A stretch of DNA of 64,000 nucleotides from Streptomyces sp. JH14 (GCF_029428675.1 NZ_JAJNEL010000001.1:248001-312000), one strand, 5' to 3'. Positions 50,515 to 59,812 are shown, counted from the first letter of the stretch. Notes: generated by a model from the sequence alone, not told the origin. Numbers and translations are program-made.

Positions 50515-51591
50515 TCACGCCCGCGCGTGCTCGGCGCGGGCCGCGACGGCGGCGTGCACCACGCGTCGCAACTCCTTTGCGCGTGCACCACGTCCGTAGT
50601 GCACCGCGTTGGTCAGCAGCACCACCCAGATCCCGCTGACAGGGTCGAGAGCCAGGCTGGTACCGGTGAAGCCGGTGTGCCCGGCTCCGGTCGCGGGCCA
50701 CTGCGGGGACATGTGGTCCCAGACGTCTCCGGGGAGCGTCCAGCCCAGCCCGCGCGCACCGTCAAGTCCTGCGGTCTGCAGGCTGAGTGCCTCGCCACGG
50801 GCCCGGTGCGACAGCAGTGACTCCTCGGCGAGCCAGCACGCCTGCAGGTAGTGCGCGAGGTCCGGGGCGGTCGAGAACAGCCCGGCGTGCCCGGCGACAC
50901 CGCCGAGGCTCTCGGCGTTCTCGTCGTGCACCACACCGCATTTGGGCTCCCCGCCGGGCGGCGCCTCGGTGGCGGCGGTGTCTTCCCGCCATGCGTCGGG
51001 CGGCAGGTAGCGGGTGGTGGCCAGGCCGAGCGGGTCGAGCACCAGCTCCTGCACGGCGGCGTCGAGCGGCTGTCCGGCAACGGCGGCGATGATCTCACCG
51101 AGCAGAATGAACCCCAGGTCGGAGTAGCGGACGGTGGTGTCCGGCAGGCCGTCGAGAGGCTCTGCGAGCACGGCGGCCAGCCGGTCGGCGGGGCCGCCGG
51201 GAAGCTTCCAGAAGTCGCGGTGCGGGGGCAGTCCGGAGGTGTGCGAGAGCAGGTGACGGATCGTCACCTGGCTCTTGCCGGCCCCCGCGAAGTCCGGCAG
51301 ATGGCGGCGGACCGGATCGTCGAGCCGCAGCGCCCCGGTGTCGGCGAGCCGCAGCACGGCGGGCGTGGTGGCCACCACCTTGGTGAGTGAGGCCAGGTCG
51401 AAGACGGTGTCCGCGGTGACGGGACGTCCCGACGGCCCGTCGGCAGTGGCGCCGAAGGCGGCCGTACGCACGGGTCCGTGCGCTCCGCGCCCGGTGATCA
51501 GGACGGCGCCGGGCACGACACCGTCCTGCACCGCACTGCGGACGAGGTCTTCGGGATCGGCGGGACCAGGGGGATCTTCGCGTTCGGTCAT
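50515..51591 (-). CDS. Beta-lactamase-related serine hydrolase, AmiE/YbbE-like
   Basis: 358 residues of the class-C beta-lactamase fold. The nucleophile is Ser in DLASLTKVVATTP near residue 67 (SxxK), the Tyr is in VRYSDLGFILLG near 160 (YxD/N), and the third motif is GHTGFTGTS (HTG in place of KTG) near 310. No signal peptide is visible, so it should act in the cytoplasm. In Bacillus the murQ-murR-amiE-nagZ cluster includes a protein of this fold that removes the peptide from MurNAc. The same neighbours here suggest an N-acetylmuramyl-L-alanine amidase. A D-aminopeptidase or esterase is possible. Confidence 0.8.
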   Translation of the reverse strand: MTEREDPPGPADPEDLVRSAVQDGVVPGAVLITGRGAHGPVRTAAFGATADGPSGRPVTADTVFDLASLTKVVATTPAVLRLADTGALRLDDPVRRHLPDFAGAGKSQVTIRHLLSHTSGLPPHRDFWKLPGGPADRLAAVLAEPLDGLPDTTVRYSDLGFILLGEIIAAVAGQPLDAAVQELVLDPLGLATTRYLPPDAWREDTAATEAPPGGEPKCGVVHDENAESLGGVAGHAGLFSTAPDLAHYLQACWLAEESLLSHRARGEALSLQTAGLDGARGLGWTLPGDVWDHMSPQWPATGAGHTGFTGTSLALDPVSGIWVVLLTNAVHYGRGARAKELRRVVHAAVAARAEHARA

Positions 51592-51675
51592 CACTGCCTG
51601 CCTTCGGGTGAGGTGAAATGCGGTGCGGTGCGGTGAAGAGACGTGCGGGGGGCTGACAGCTCGATCATCCCGCTG

Positions 51676-51684
51676 GTAAATTTC
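51676..51684 (-). promoter_or_regulatory. GAAAnTTAC-type box between amiE-like and GNAT genes
   Basis: GTAAATTTC, read on the minus strand as GAAATTTAC, 85 bases upstream of the amiE-like start in the divergent gap 51592-51759. It resembles the boxes at murQ. Confidence 0.35.
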
Positions 51685-51759
51685 CACCGCAAGATAGATC
51701 CTCAATGTCATTCACTTACGATCCGGTGTCTCCCGGAGCTACCCCCGAGGTGAGCAGGC

Positions 51760-52680
51760 ATGACGAACCTTCCGGTGGCACGCACTGCAACCGAGCACGA
51801 CCTTCCCGCGCTGCGAACCCTCGCCCGAGCGGCACTCGTCCACGACGGCGACGCCGACGACGTGCTCGATCTCCTGTGGGCGCAGACAGCGGACCGCCCC
51901 CAGTTGCGCATCCTCGCCGAGGCCGACGGGGAACCGGTCGGCGTCGCCCTCGCCGCACTCCGCCCCGCCACCGCGAGTACCCCCGGCATCGGCCACATCG
52001 ACCTCCTCGCCGTACGTCCCGAGGCGCAGAGCCGCGGCATCGGCCGCGCCCTGATGACCCGCGCAGAGGAACTCCTCACCGCCGCCGGGGCCGAGCGGCT
52101 GATGATCCGCGGCAGGCCCCCGTACTACGCATGGCCCGGCATCGACATCCGCTACACCCGCGCGGTGTGCCTGGCCGAGTCCAGCGGCTACACCCGGGGC
52201 CCCGAAGGCCTCAACATGAGCGTCGACCTGCGCACCGCGCCGCTCGACACCGCCGACGACGAGGCGCGCCTGGCCGCCGCCGGGGTGCGTGTCCGCCGCC
52301 TCGAGCCCGCGGACGAGAAGCCGTTCCTCGCCTGGATGCGCCAGTGGGGCGGCAGCTGGGACGGTGAGGCCGCACGCGCGCTCACCTACGACCCGCCGCG
52401 CGGACATGTCGCCGTTCGCGAAGGCACCGACGGCCCTGTCTTTGTGGGCTTCGCCTGCCACGGCGTCAACCGCCGCACCTGGTTCGGCCCGATGGGCACG
52501 GACTCCTCCGAGCGCGGCCTCGGCGTCGGTACCGTCCTGCTGCGCCGCTGCCTCGCCGACCAGCGCGCATCGGGACTCGACGAGGCGGAGATCGGCTGGA
52601 CCGCCCCCATCCACTTCTACGCGCGCGGCGTGGACGCGAGGCTCGGCCGGGTCTTCTGGACGTACAGCAAGGACGTCTGA
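51760..52680 (+). CDS. Tandem GNAT-domain N-acetyltransferase
   Basis: 306 residues with two acetyltransferase domains. The first has a clear CoA loop, IDLLAVRPEAQSRGIGRALM near residue 80-100, and TAAGAERLMIRGRPPYYAWP. The second, at about 170-300, has GPMGTDSSERGLGVGTVLLR. The gene starts a short operon with nagZ, so acetylation of a deacetylated amino sugar (glucosamine or muramic acid) before or after NagZ is an attractive idea. There is no direct evidence for the acceptor. Confidence 0.8.
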   Translation: MTNLPVARTATEHDLPALRTLARAALVHDGDADDVLDLLWAQTADRPQLRILAEADGEPVGVALAALRPATASTPGIGHIDLLAVRPEAQSRGIGRALMTRAEELLTAAGAERLMIRGRPPYYAWPGIDIRYTRAVCLAESSGYTRGPEGLNMSVDLRTAPLDTADDEARLAAAGVRVRRLEPADEKPFLAWMRQWGGSWDGEAARALTYDPPRGHVAVREGTDGPVFVGFACHGVNRRTWFGPMGTDSSERGLGVGTVLLRRCLADQRASGLDEAEIGWTAPIHFYARGVDARLGRVFWTYSKDV

Positions 52681-52768
52681 CCGGCGACCTCCCGCCGGCC
52701 CGGGTCGCACCCGGCCGGCCAAGCCACCCACCCACCCCGGCCGGCCGCCCGGCCCGAGAGGACCCGCC

Positions 52769-54301
52769 ATGCCTGCCACCCCAGCAACCCGCCCCACCCG
52801 CGCCGACGGCGAACTCCTCGCCCTCGCCGACCAGGTGCTGCAGCCGGGATTCCAGGGCACCACCGCCCCCGACTGGATCCGCCGCCGGCTGGCCGGCGGG
52901 CTGGGCTCGGTCCTCCTCTTCGGCCGCAACATCCAGGACGCCGAGCAGACCGCCGCGCTCACCTCCGCGCTGCGCGCCGAGAATTCCGACATACTGATCG
53001 CGGTCGACGAGGAGGGCGGCGACATCACCCGGCTGGAGACCGCGACCGGCTCCTCCTACCCGGGCAACCTCGCCCTCGGCACCGTCGACGATCCCGAGCT
53101 CACCGCCGCCGTCGCGCACTCCATCGGCGGCGAACTGCGCGCCGTCGGCATCGGCCTCGACTACGCCCCCGACGCCGACGTCAACTCCAACCCCGACAAC
53201 CCGGTCATCGGCGTCCGCTCCTTCGGCGCCGACCCGGGCCTGGTCGCCCGGCACACCGCCGCCTGGGTGCGAGGGATGCACGACGCGGGGATCGCCGCCT
53301 GCGCCAAGCACTTCCCCGGCCACGGTGACACCGACACGGACTCCCACCTCGACCTGCCCACCGTCGCGATGGACGCGGACCGCATCGCGGAACTGGCCCT
53401 GCCACCGTTCCGCGCCGCCCTCGCCGCCGGAGCCCGCGCGGTGATGACCGCCCACCTGCTCATCCCCGCCTACGATGCGCACCGCCCTGCCACCGTCAGC
53501 CCCCGCGTGATCACCGAACTGCTGCGCGAGGAGCTGGGTTTCGACGGGCTCGTCGTCAGCGACGCCGTCGAGATGCAGGCCGTCCGCGCCCGTTACGGCC
53601 TGGCCGGCGCGACCGTCCGGGCGCTCGCCGCCGGGGTGGACCTCGTCTGCCTCGGTGACGGGTCCGGTGACACCGAGTTCGCCGGCCTGCGCTCCGCCGT
53701 CGCCGAAGCCGTGACCCGCGGCGAACTCACCGAGGAGCGCCTCGCCGAGGCCGCGGCCCGTACCGCGGAGTTCGCCGCCTGGCAGCGGGCCCTGGCCGAG
53801 ACCGTTCCCGCCCCCGTACCGGACCGGTCGCTCGGCCTGTCCGCCGCCCGCCGCGCGCTGCGCACCACCGCAGACGACCCGGCTGCTCTGCCCCTGCGCT
53901 CCCCCGCGCTCCTGGTCGAGTTCGGCGTGCCCGGCACCCTGGTCCAGAGCGACGGCACGCCATGGGGCCTCGGGCCCGCCCTCACCGCGCTCATGCCGGG
54001 AACCGTCCGCACCACGCTGCCCGCCCTCGCCCCGTTCGACCCGGCGCACGCCGACAGGATCCTCGCCGAGGCCGCCGGCCGGCCGCTCGTCCTCGCCGTC
54101 CGCGACGCGCATCGCCGGCCCGCCGTGCAGGAGTGGCTGCGAGCTCTGCTCGCCCACCGGCCCGACGCGATCACGGTGGAACTCGGCGTCCCGCACGCGG
54201 GTCCCGGCGGCGCCGTGCGCATCGACACCCACGGCGCGGCCCGTGTCTGCGGACAGGCGGCCGCGGAGGTCCTCGCGGGGCAGGCGCTCTCCGGACACTG
54301 A
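52769..54301 (+). CDS. nagZ: Beta-N-acetylhexosaminidase, GH3 family
   Basis: A 510-residue glycosidase that cuts GlcNAc from muropeptide or anhydro-MurNAc fragments. The NagZ hallmark KHFPGHGDTDTDSHLDLP near residue 190 carries the mobile-loop His acid/base. The nucleophile Asp is in DGLVVSDAVEMQAV near 270. No signal peptide is present, so it is cytoplasmic. It is longer than the roughly 340-residue Gram-negative NagZ, with an extra C-terminal alpha/beta domain as in two-domain Gram-positive enzymes. ATG at 52769 follows GAGAGGA. Its product feeds AnmK, MurQ and the AmiE-like enzyme. Confidence 0.92.
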   Translation: MPATPATRPTRADGELLALADQVLQPGFQGTTAPDWIRRRLAGGLGSVLLFGRNIQDAEQTAALTSALRAENSDILIAVDEEGGDITRLETATGSSYPGNLALGTVDDPELTAAVAHSIGGELRAVGIGLDYAPDADVNSNPDNPVIGVRSFGADPGLVARHTAAWVRGMHDAGIAACAKHFPGHGDTDTDSHLDLPTVAMDADRIAELALPPFRAALAAGARAVMTAHLLIPAYDAHRPATVSPRVITELLREELGFDGLVVSDAVEMQAVRARYGLAGATVRALAAGVDLVCLGDGSGDTEFAGLRSAVAEAVTRGELTEERLAEAAARTAEFAAWQRALAETVPAPVPDRSLGLSAARRALRTTADDPAALPLRSPALLVEFGVPGTLVQSDGTPWGLGPALTALMPGTVRTTLPALAPFDPAHADRILAEAAGRPLVLAVRDAHRRPAVQEWLRALLAHRPDAITVELGVPHAGPGGAVRIDTHGAARVCGQAAAEVLAGQALSGH

Positions 54302-54377
54302 CCCGGGGCGTGCGCACGGATGGCCGGCCGGTCACAACTGCGCCTGCCGCAGCCCTTTACGTACCTGTCATGCCCGG

Positions 54378-54506
54378 GTAACTTCCGCATCGCAAAAGAT
54401 TGCAGAAAAATTCTGACAGCACTTGCTGACGGGATGCACTGCTCGCCGAACCCCGAGGCGCGTCAGGGTTCTCCGGCGGGACCGCGGCTGCTCGCTGAGC
54501 AGCCGC
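54378..54506 (+). promoter_or_regulatory. Amylase upstream region: GTAACTTC box, dyad and leader hairpin
   Basis: Within 54302-54557 there is GTAACTTC (54378-54385), a 13-base dyad CAGAAAAATTCTG (54403-54415), and an 11-base-pair hairpin (CGCGGCTGCTC, 54483-54493, with 54497-54507). The dyad is a candidate operator for a sugar regulator. The hairpin lies about 50 bases before the ATG and may affect mRNA stability. Confidence 0.4.
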
Positions 54507-54557
54507 GCTCTTGGCTGCTGTGGCCGGCCGGCCGCAGCCCTCCCCCTGGAGATTCGC

Positions 54558-57500
54558 ATGAAACGCACCCCCCGCCGACTGCTGAGACGCCCCCTGGCGG
54601 CAGCCGTCGCGGCCGCAGGGCTTCTGGGGCTCCTCACCGCGGTGCCGCACTCCGCCAGTACCGCCACCGCCGCACCGGCCGCGGCCACGGAGAACACGGC
54701 AACGGTCTTCTATTACACGAAAACCCGTAACTGGTCTGCGTACAACCTTCATTACGCCCCGGACGGCGGGTCCTGGACCACGGTGCCCGGCGTGCAGATG
54801 GAGCCCGCATGCACGGACTGGGTGAAGAAGACCGTCAGCCTGGGCGGTGCGAGCGGGCTCGCCGCCACGTTCAACAACGGTTCGGGCGTCTGGGACAACA
54901 ACGCCGGAAACAACTACGCGCTGGGCACCGGAATGATCACGGTCAAGGACGGGGTCGTGGCCCACAGCGACCCGTGCGCCGATGCCGGCACCGACCCGGA
55001 CCCCTCCCCCACCCCCGGCGACACCCGCACCGCCTCGGTCTACTACTCCACGGCGACGGTCGGCTGGACCACCACCAACCTGCACTACCAGCCCGCGGGA
55101 GGGGCATGGACCGCCGTACCTGGCGTCGGTATGGAACAAGCGTGTACGGGGTGGATGAGGCGGTCCGTCGACCTGGGCGACGCCACCACGATGCAGGCCG
55201 CGTTCAACAACGGCAACGGCGTCTGGGACAACAACAACGGCAGCAACTACACGATCCCGGCAGGCGTTTCCACGGTCGAGAACAAGAAGGTCACCGCCGG
55301 CGCCGAGGATCCGTGCGCCGCCGAGCCGCCGGACACCGAGGCCCCCACCGTGCCGGCGAAAGTGACCGCCGATGCCGACGGCGTGTCCGTCGTGCTGTCG
55401 TGGGACCCGTCCACCGACGACCGGGGGGTGACGAAGTACCAGGTCACCCGTAGCGGCGGGACCAAGGGCACGATGGTGACGGACGTCGGCTCCACCGTCT
55501 TCTCCGACGCGAACCTGGAGGAGAGGACGGCGTACAGCTACACCGTCAGGGCCGCGGACGCCGCGGGCAACGTATCGCCGGCGTCGGCCGCCGTCACCGC
55601 CACGACCGGGGACAGGCCGGCCGCACCGGCGGCCGGAACGCCGCTCGGCACGGATCCGCGCAAGGACCCGATCTACTTCGTGCTCACGGCCCGGTTCAAC
55701 GACGGCGACAGCTCCAACAACCGCGGCGGCAGCCAGCATGTGAAGTCCGGCAACGCGGCCAACGACGACCCCATGTTCCGCGGTGACTTCAAGGGCCTGG
55801 TGAACAAGCTCGACTACATCAAGGGACTCGGCTTCTCCGCCGTCTGGATCACTCCGGTGGTGCTGAACCGGTCCGACTACGACTACCACGGCTATCACGG
55901 CTACGACTTCTACAAGGTCGACGCCCGCCTGGAGTCCGCAGGCGCCTCGTACCAGGACCTGATCAACGCCGCCCACGCCAAGGGCATGAAAATCTACCAG
56001 GACGTCGTCTACAACCACTCCTCGCGCTGGGGCGCCAAGGGCCTCTTCACCCCGACCGTCTACGGGGTCCGGGACGACCAGTGGAGCTGGTACTACGACG
56101 AGAAGAACGAGGGCTTCGAGTACGACGGTCTGAGCGTCGAGTCCAAGTCCGGGAAGTCGTACTACAACGGCGATCTCTGGTCCACCGCGGAGCCGTCCGG
56201 CAACACCTGCCTCAACTGGGGCAAGCCCACCGGAGGCACCTCCGCCGAGGGCTACCGGATCTACAACTGCCAGTGGCCGAGCCCGACTTCGGGCATGTTC
56301 CCGAAGACGTACTACCACAACTGCTGGATCGGGAACTGGGAGGGCGAGGACTCCCGCAGCTGCTGGCTGCACGAGGATCTCGCCGACTTCAACACCGAGA
56401 GCGCGCCCGTCCAGAACTATCTGATCGGCGCCTACGACAAATACATCGACATGGGGGTCGACGGCTTCCGCGTCGACACCGCCGTCCACATCCCCCGCAC
56501 CACCTGGAACCGCCGTTTCCTGCCCGCGATCCAGGAGCGCGTCACCTCGCGGTTCGGTGCACAGGCAGCGGAGAACTTCTTCGTCTTCGGCGAGGTCGCC
56601 GCCTTCGTCAACGACAAATGGAACCGCGGCTCGGTCAACCACTCGGCGCAGTTCTACACCTGGAAGGAGCGCAAGGAGTACGACGCCGACGACGCGAAGG
56701 CCGCCCTGGAGATGTACGACTACGAGCAGCAGCTCGGCACCGGTGCCCAGCCGACCTCCACCAACGCCTTCCTGAACGGAAACGCGTACCACACACCGGA
56801 CCACAGCCGGTTTTCCGGCATGAACGTCATCGACATGCGGATGCACATGAACTTCGGTGACGCCGGCAACGCGTACAACAACGGCAAGGACTCCGACGAC
56901 AGTTACAACGACGCCACGTACAACGTCGTGTACGTCGACAGCCACGACTACGGGCCCAACAAGAGCAGCGAGCGCTACTCCGGCGGCACCGACGTATGGG
57001 CCGAGAACATGTCCCTGATGTGGACGTTCCGCGGTATCCCCACCCTCTACTACGGGTCGGAGATCGAGTTCCAGGCGGGCAAGAAGATCGACTGCGGGCC
57101 GGCCTGCCCGCTGGCGACCACCGGCCGCGCGTACTACGGAGACCATCTCGCCGGGACGGTCCAGGCGTCCGACTTCAGCAAGGTCTCCTCGGCCACCGGA
57201 GAGGTCGCCGCCACGCTCGCCAAGCCGCTGGTCAAACATCTGCAGCGGCTCAACGAGATCCGGCGGGCGGTGCCGGCCCTGCAGATGGGCCAGTACTCCA
57301 CCGAGGGCATCACCGGATCGATGGCGTACAAGCGGCGCTACACCGACGCCGCGAGCGGCGTCGACAGCTTCGCGCTGGTGACGGTCACCGGACCGGCCAC
57401 GTACACCGGCATCCCCAACGGCACCTACAAGGACGCGGTCACCGGGGACACGCGGGTGGTGACGGGCGGCACGCTTGCCGTCCCGGCGCCGGGCAAGGGC

Positions 57501-57584
57501 AATCTGCGGGTGTACGTGCTCGACCTCGGCGGCCGGAACGCGGCCCCGGGCAAGATAGGGGCGGACGGCCCCTATCTGAAGTAG
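54558..57584 (+). CDS. Secreted GH13 alpha-amylase with two starch-binding modules and FnIII domain
   Basis: 1008 residues. The ATG at 54558 follows GGAG. A signal peptide with several Arg ends near ATAAPAAA (about residue 43). Two CBM25-like starch-binding repeats lie at about 48-135 and 157-245 (TATVFYYTKTRNWSAYNLHY and TASVYYSTATVGWTTTNLHY; both end GVWDNN..NNY). A fibronectin III module is at about 255-350. The GH13 barrel starts DPIYFVLTARFNDGD. Catalytic residues are the Asp nucleophile in GVDGFRVDTAVH, Glu in FVFGEVAAF and Asp in VDSHDYG. It degrades starch outside the cell. A glucodextranase- or pullulanase-like activity cannot be excluded. Confidence 0.9.
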   Translation: MKRTPRRLLRRPLAAAVAAAGLLGLLTAVPHSASTATAAPAAATENTATVFYYTKTRNWSAYNLHYAPDGGSWTTVPGVQMEPACTDWVKKTVSLGGASGLAATFNNGSGVWDNNAGNNYALGTGMITVKDGVVAHSDPCADAGTDPDPSPTPGDTRTASVYYSTATVGWTTTNLHYQPAGGAWTAVPGVGMEQACTGWMRRSVDLGDATTMQAAFNNGNGVWDNNNGSNYTIPAGVSTVENKKVTAGAEDPCAAEPPDTEAPTVPAKVTADADGVSVVLSWDPSTDDRGVTKYQVTRSGGTKGTMVTDVGSTVFSDANLEERTAYSYTVRAADAAGNVSPASAAVTATTGDRPAAPAAGTPLGTDPRKDPIYFVLTARFNDGDSSNNRGGSQHVKSGNAANDDPMFRGDFKGLVNKLDYIKGLGFSAVWITPVVLNRSDYDYHGYHGYDFYKVDARLESAGASYQDLINAAHAKGMKIYQDVVYNHSSRWGAKGLFTPTVYGVRDDQWSWYYDEKNEGFEYDGLSVESKSGKSYYNGDLWSTAEPSGNTCLNWGKPTGGTSAEGYRIYNCQWPSPTSGMFPKTYYHNCWIGNWEGEDSRSCWLHEDLADFNTESAPVQNYLIGAYDKYIDMGVDGFRVDTAVHIPRTTWNRRFLPAIQERVTSRFGAQAAENFFVFGEVAAFVNDKWNRGSVNHSAQFYTWKERKEYDADDAKAALEMYDYEQQLGTGAQPTSTNAFLNGNAYHTPDHSRFSGMNVIDMRMHMNFGDAGNAYNNGKDSDDSYNDATYNVVYVDSHDYGPNKSSERYSGGTDVWAENMSLMWTFRGIPTLYYGSEIEFQAGKKIDCGPACPLATTGRAYYGDHLAGTVQASDFSKVSSATGEVAATLAKPLVKHLQRLNEIRRAVPALQMGQYSTEGITGSMAYKRRYTDAASGVDSFALVTVTGPATYTGIPNGTYKDAVTGDTRVVTGGTLAVPAPGKGNLRVYVLDLGGRNAAPGKIGADGPYLK

Positions 57585-57592
57585 GCAGGGGC

Positions 57593-57619
57593 GACGGGCG
57601 TGCCCCGCGCACGCCCGTC
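57593..57619. terminator. Terminator between amylase and galM
   Basis: GACGGGCGTGC (57593-57603) pairs perfectly with 57609-57619 over a five-base loop between the convergent genes. Confidence 0.8.
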
Positions 57620-57634
57620 ACCTCCGGCGGTGGC

Positions 57635-58717
57635 TCAGCGCGCGGAGGCGGCGAGGTGCGGGAACCGGAACTCGGTGCGGCTGCGCGCGGTTTCGCCGGG
57701 CCGCAGGACGGTGCTGGGATAGTCCGGGCGGTTCGGTGAGTCGGGGAGGTGCTGGGTCTCCAGGCAGAGCGCGCTGTGCCGGTCATGGCGCCGGCCCGCG
57801 GTGTCGGTGAGCGTGCCGTCGAGCTGGTTGGCGGTGTAGACCTGGACACCGGGTTCGGTGGTCCAGACCTCCAGGATCCGGTCGGTTTCCGGAGCGCTGA
57901 GCCGGGCGGCCCGCCTGAGGGTATCCGGGGTCCCCTCCGCACGGACGATCCAGCAGTGGTCGAAACCGCCCGCCAGGGCCAGTTGTCCGTCTGGCAGAGC
58001 GATCCGCTCCCCGATGGTGTGCGGGGCGGTGAGGTCGAACGGCGTGCCGCGTACGTCGGCGGCAGGGCCCTGCGGAATGCCGTCCGCGTCGACGGGGAGA
58101 TAGGTGTCGGCGTCCACCTGGAGGCGGTGGCCGAGGATGTCGCCGTCGGCGGTGAGGTTGAAGTACGCGTGGTTGGTGAGGTTGACGACCGTGGCGCGGT
58201 CGGTGGTCGCCGTGTAGTCGATGGCGAGTGTGCCCGCGGTGTCGAGGGTGTACGTCGCGGTGACGTCGAGAGCCCCGGGGAACCCCATGTCGCCGTCGGG
58301 GCTGTGCAGGGTGAGCCGGACGACCGCGGTGTCGTCGGTGGTGTCCCCCGTGGCCTGCCACATTCTGGTGTGGAAGCCGTCGGGGCCGCCGTGCAGGGCG
58401 TGGCCGCGGTCGTTGGCGGGGATCTCGTGGGTGGTCCCGTCGAGGGTGAAGCGGCCGTGGGCGATGCGGTTGGCGAAGCGGCCGATGAGAGCCCCGAAGA
58501 AGGGGTTCTTCCCCGTGTAGTCGTCGAGCGTGGCCAGCGACCGGACGACCGACACGGCGGCTCCCGTGGAGTCCGGCACGGTCAGGCTGTGCAGGATGCC
58601 CCCGTAGGTGAGGATCTCGGCCTGGACACCCGTACCGGAATCGAGTGTCCAGACTTCGACGTCGGAACGCCCGTGGGAGGTGCCGAACGGTTGGTGGTGC
58701 ACGGTGGGGCGAGGCAT
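57635..58717 (-). CDS. galM: Aldose 1-epimerase (mutarotase)
   Basis: A 360-residue beta-sandwich enzyme that interconverts alpha and beta anomers of hexoses. Motifs include GKNPFFGALIGRFANRIAHG near residue 70, NDRGHALHGGPDGFHTRMW near 102 (first catalytic His), NLTNHAYFNL near 178 (second His), GGFDHCWIV near 250, and the base Glu in ALCLETQHLPDSPN near 315. Cytoplasmic. ATG at 58717 follows GAAGGA. It lies downstream of the LacI gene on the same strand, consistent with processing sugar imported by the transporter upstream. Confidence 0.92.
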   Translation of the reverse strand: MPRPTVHHQPFGTSHGRSDVEVWTLDSGTGVQAEILTYGGILHSLTVPDSTGAAVSVVRSLATLDDYTGKNPFFGALIGRFANRIAHGRFTLDGTTHEIPANDRGHALHGGPDGFHTRMWQATGDTTDDTAVVRLTLHSPDGDMGFPGALDVTATYTLDTAGTLAIDYTATTDRATVVNLTNHAYFNLTADGDILGHRLQVDADTYLPVDADGIPQGPAADVRGTPFDLTAPHTIGERIALPDGQLALAGGFDHCWIVRAEGTPDTLRRAARLSAPETDRILEVWTTEPGVQVYTANQLDGTLTDTAGRRHDRHSALCLETQHLPDSPNRPDYPSTVLRPGETARSRTEFRFPHLAASAR

Positions 58718-58768
58718 CGAGTTCCTTCTTCGGGAAACCTGGTGACGGGCGACTGACCAGGCAGGATT

Positions 58769-59812
58769 CTACGGACAGTCGTCGGGCGAAGGGCGCTCGG
58801 ACGGCCGCGGCACGGTCGATTCGCGAACGACGAGCCGGTAGCCGGGGCGGGGCCGTCGCGGTTCGGGCACCGGATTGCCGGAGAGCCGCTCGACGAGGCT
58901 GTCGACGGCGAGCCGGGCGATCGCTTCCTTGTCCGGGGCGATGGTGGTGAGCGTGGTGGCTCCGTACAGGCTCTCCTCGATGTCGTCGAAGCCGACGACG
59001 GCCACGTCGCCGGGGACGCTCAGCCCGCGCTCCGAGAGGGTGCGCATGGCGCCGATGGCGATGAGGTCGTTGTACGCGAAGACGGCGTCGGGCCGTTCGC
59101 CGCGGTCGAGGAGAGCCGCCATGGCGACGGCCCCGTCCTCGCGTCCGTATCCGTCGGTGACCACGATCAGGGCCTCGTCGGGTTCGATGCCGGCGGCGGC
59201 GAGTTCCTCGCGCCACCCCCGCAGTCGCAGATGGGCGGGCTGGCGCTCCCGTCCGGTGCGGGAGCCCAGGAAGGCGATCCTCCGGTGTCCGAGGTCGATG
59301 AGGTGCCGTACGGCGTCGCGGGAGGCCGCCACATTGTCGATGGCGATGTGGTCGTAAGGGGCTTCGTACTCGCGCTCGCCGAGCAGGACCAGGGGCGCGG
59401 TCTCACTGCGCGCCATCAGGTCCTCGGTCTCCAGATGGATGGGGCTGAGGATGAGACCGTCGATGACATGGGACCGGAAACCCTGGCTGACCAGGAGTTC
59501 CTTCTCCCTCAGCCCGCCGGTGTGGTCGACCAGCACGGTGTAGTCGTGCCGGGCGGCCGCGTCGACGACCGCGCCGGCCAGCTCCGCGAAGTACGGGTTG
59601 CCGAACTCGGGCACGGCGAGGGCGATGATGCCTGTGCGGCCCTTGCGCAGATGGCGTGCGGTGAGGTTCGGCCGGTAACCGAGCTCGTCGATGGCCTGCT
59701 GCACCTTGGCGCGCATCTTGGGTGTGACGTGCTGATAGTTGTTGACCACGTTCGACACGGTCTTGATGGACACGCCCGCCCGTTGCGCAACGTCCTTGAG
59801 GCTGACGCCCAC
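58769..59812 (-). CDS. LacI-family transcriptional regulator
   Basis: 347 residues. GTG at 59812 follows AGGGAG. The LacI headpiece is at the extreme N terminus: SLKDVAQRAGVSIKTVSNVV, then hinge RKGRTGIIALAVP. A periplasmic-binding-like sensor domain covers about 60-330, with FNDLIAIGAM-type motif AYNDLIAIGAMRTLSERGL and VGFDDIEESLYGATTLTT. It sits between galM and the permease genes on the same strand and probably represses the importer. Confidence 0.92.
   Translation of the reverse strand: MGVSLKDVAQRAGVSIKTVSNVVNNYQHVTPKMRAKVQQAIDELGYRPNLTARHLRKGRTGIIALAVPEFGNPYFAELAGAVVDAAARHDYTVLVDHTGGLREKELLVSQGFRSHVIDGLILSPIHLETEDLMARSETAPLVLLGEREYEAPYDHIAIDNVAASRDAVRHLIDLGHRRIAFLGSRTGRERQPAHLRLRGWREELAAAGIEPDEALIVVTDGYGREDGAVAMAALLDRGERPDAVFAYNDLIAIGAMRTLSERGLSVPGDVAVVGFDDIEESLYGATTLTTIAPDKEAIARLAVDSLVERLSGNPVPEPRRPRPGYRLVVRESTVPRPSERPSPDDCP

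Noticed and set aside
54423..57239. A very long open frame on the minus strand opposite the amylase gene, and similar long frames opposite other genes (for example 6120-8324 and 46070-48292).
   Set aside because: High-GC codon bias opens antisense frames. These have no motifs, no ribosome sites and low-complexity composition, while the opposite strand carries clear enzymes.
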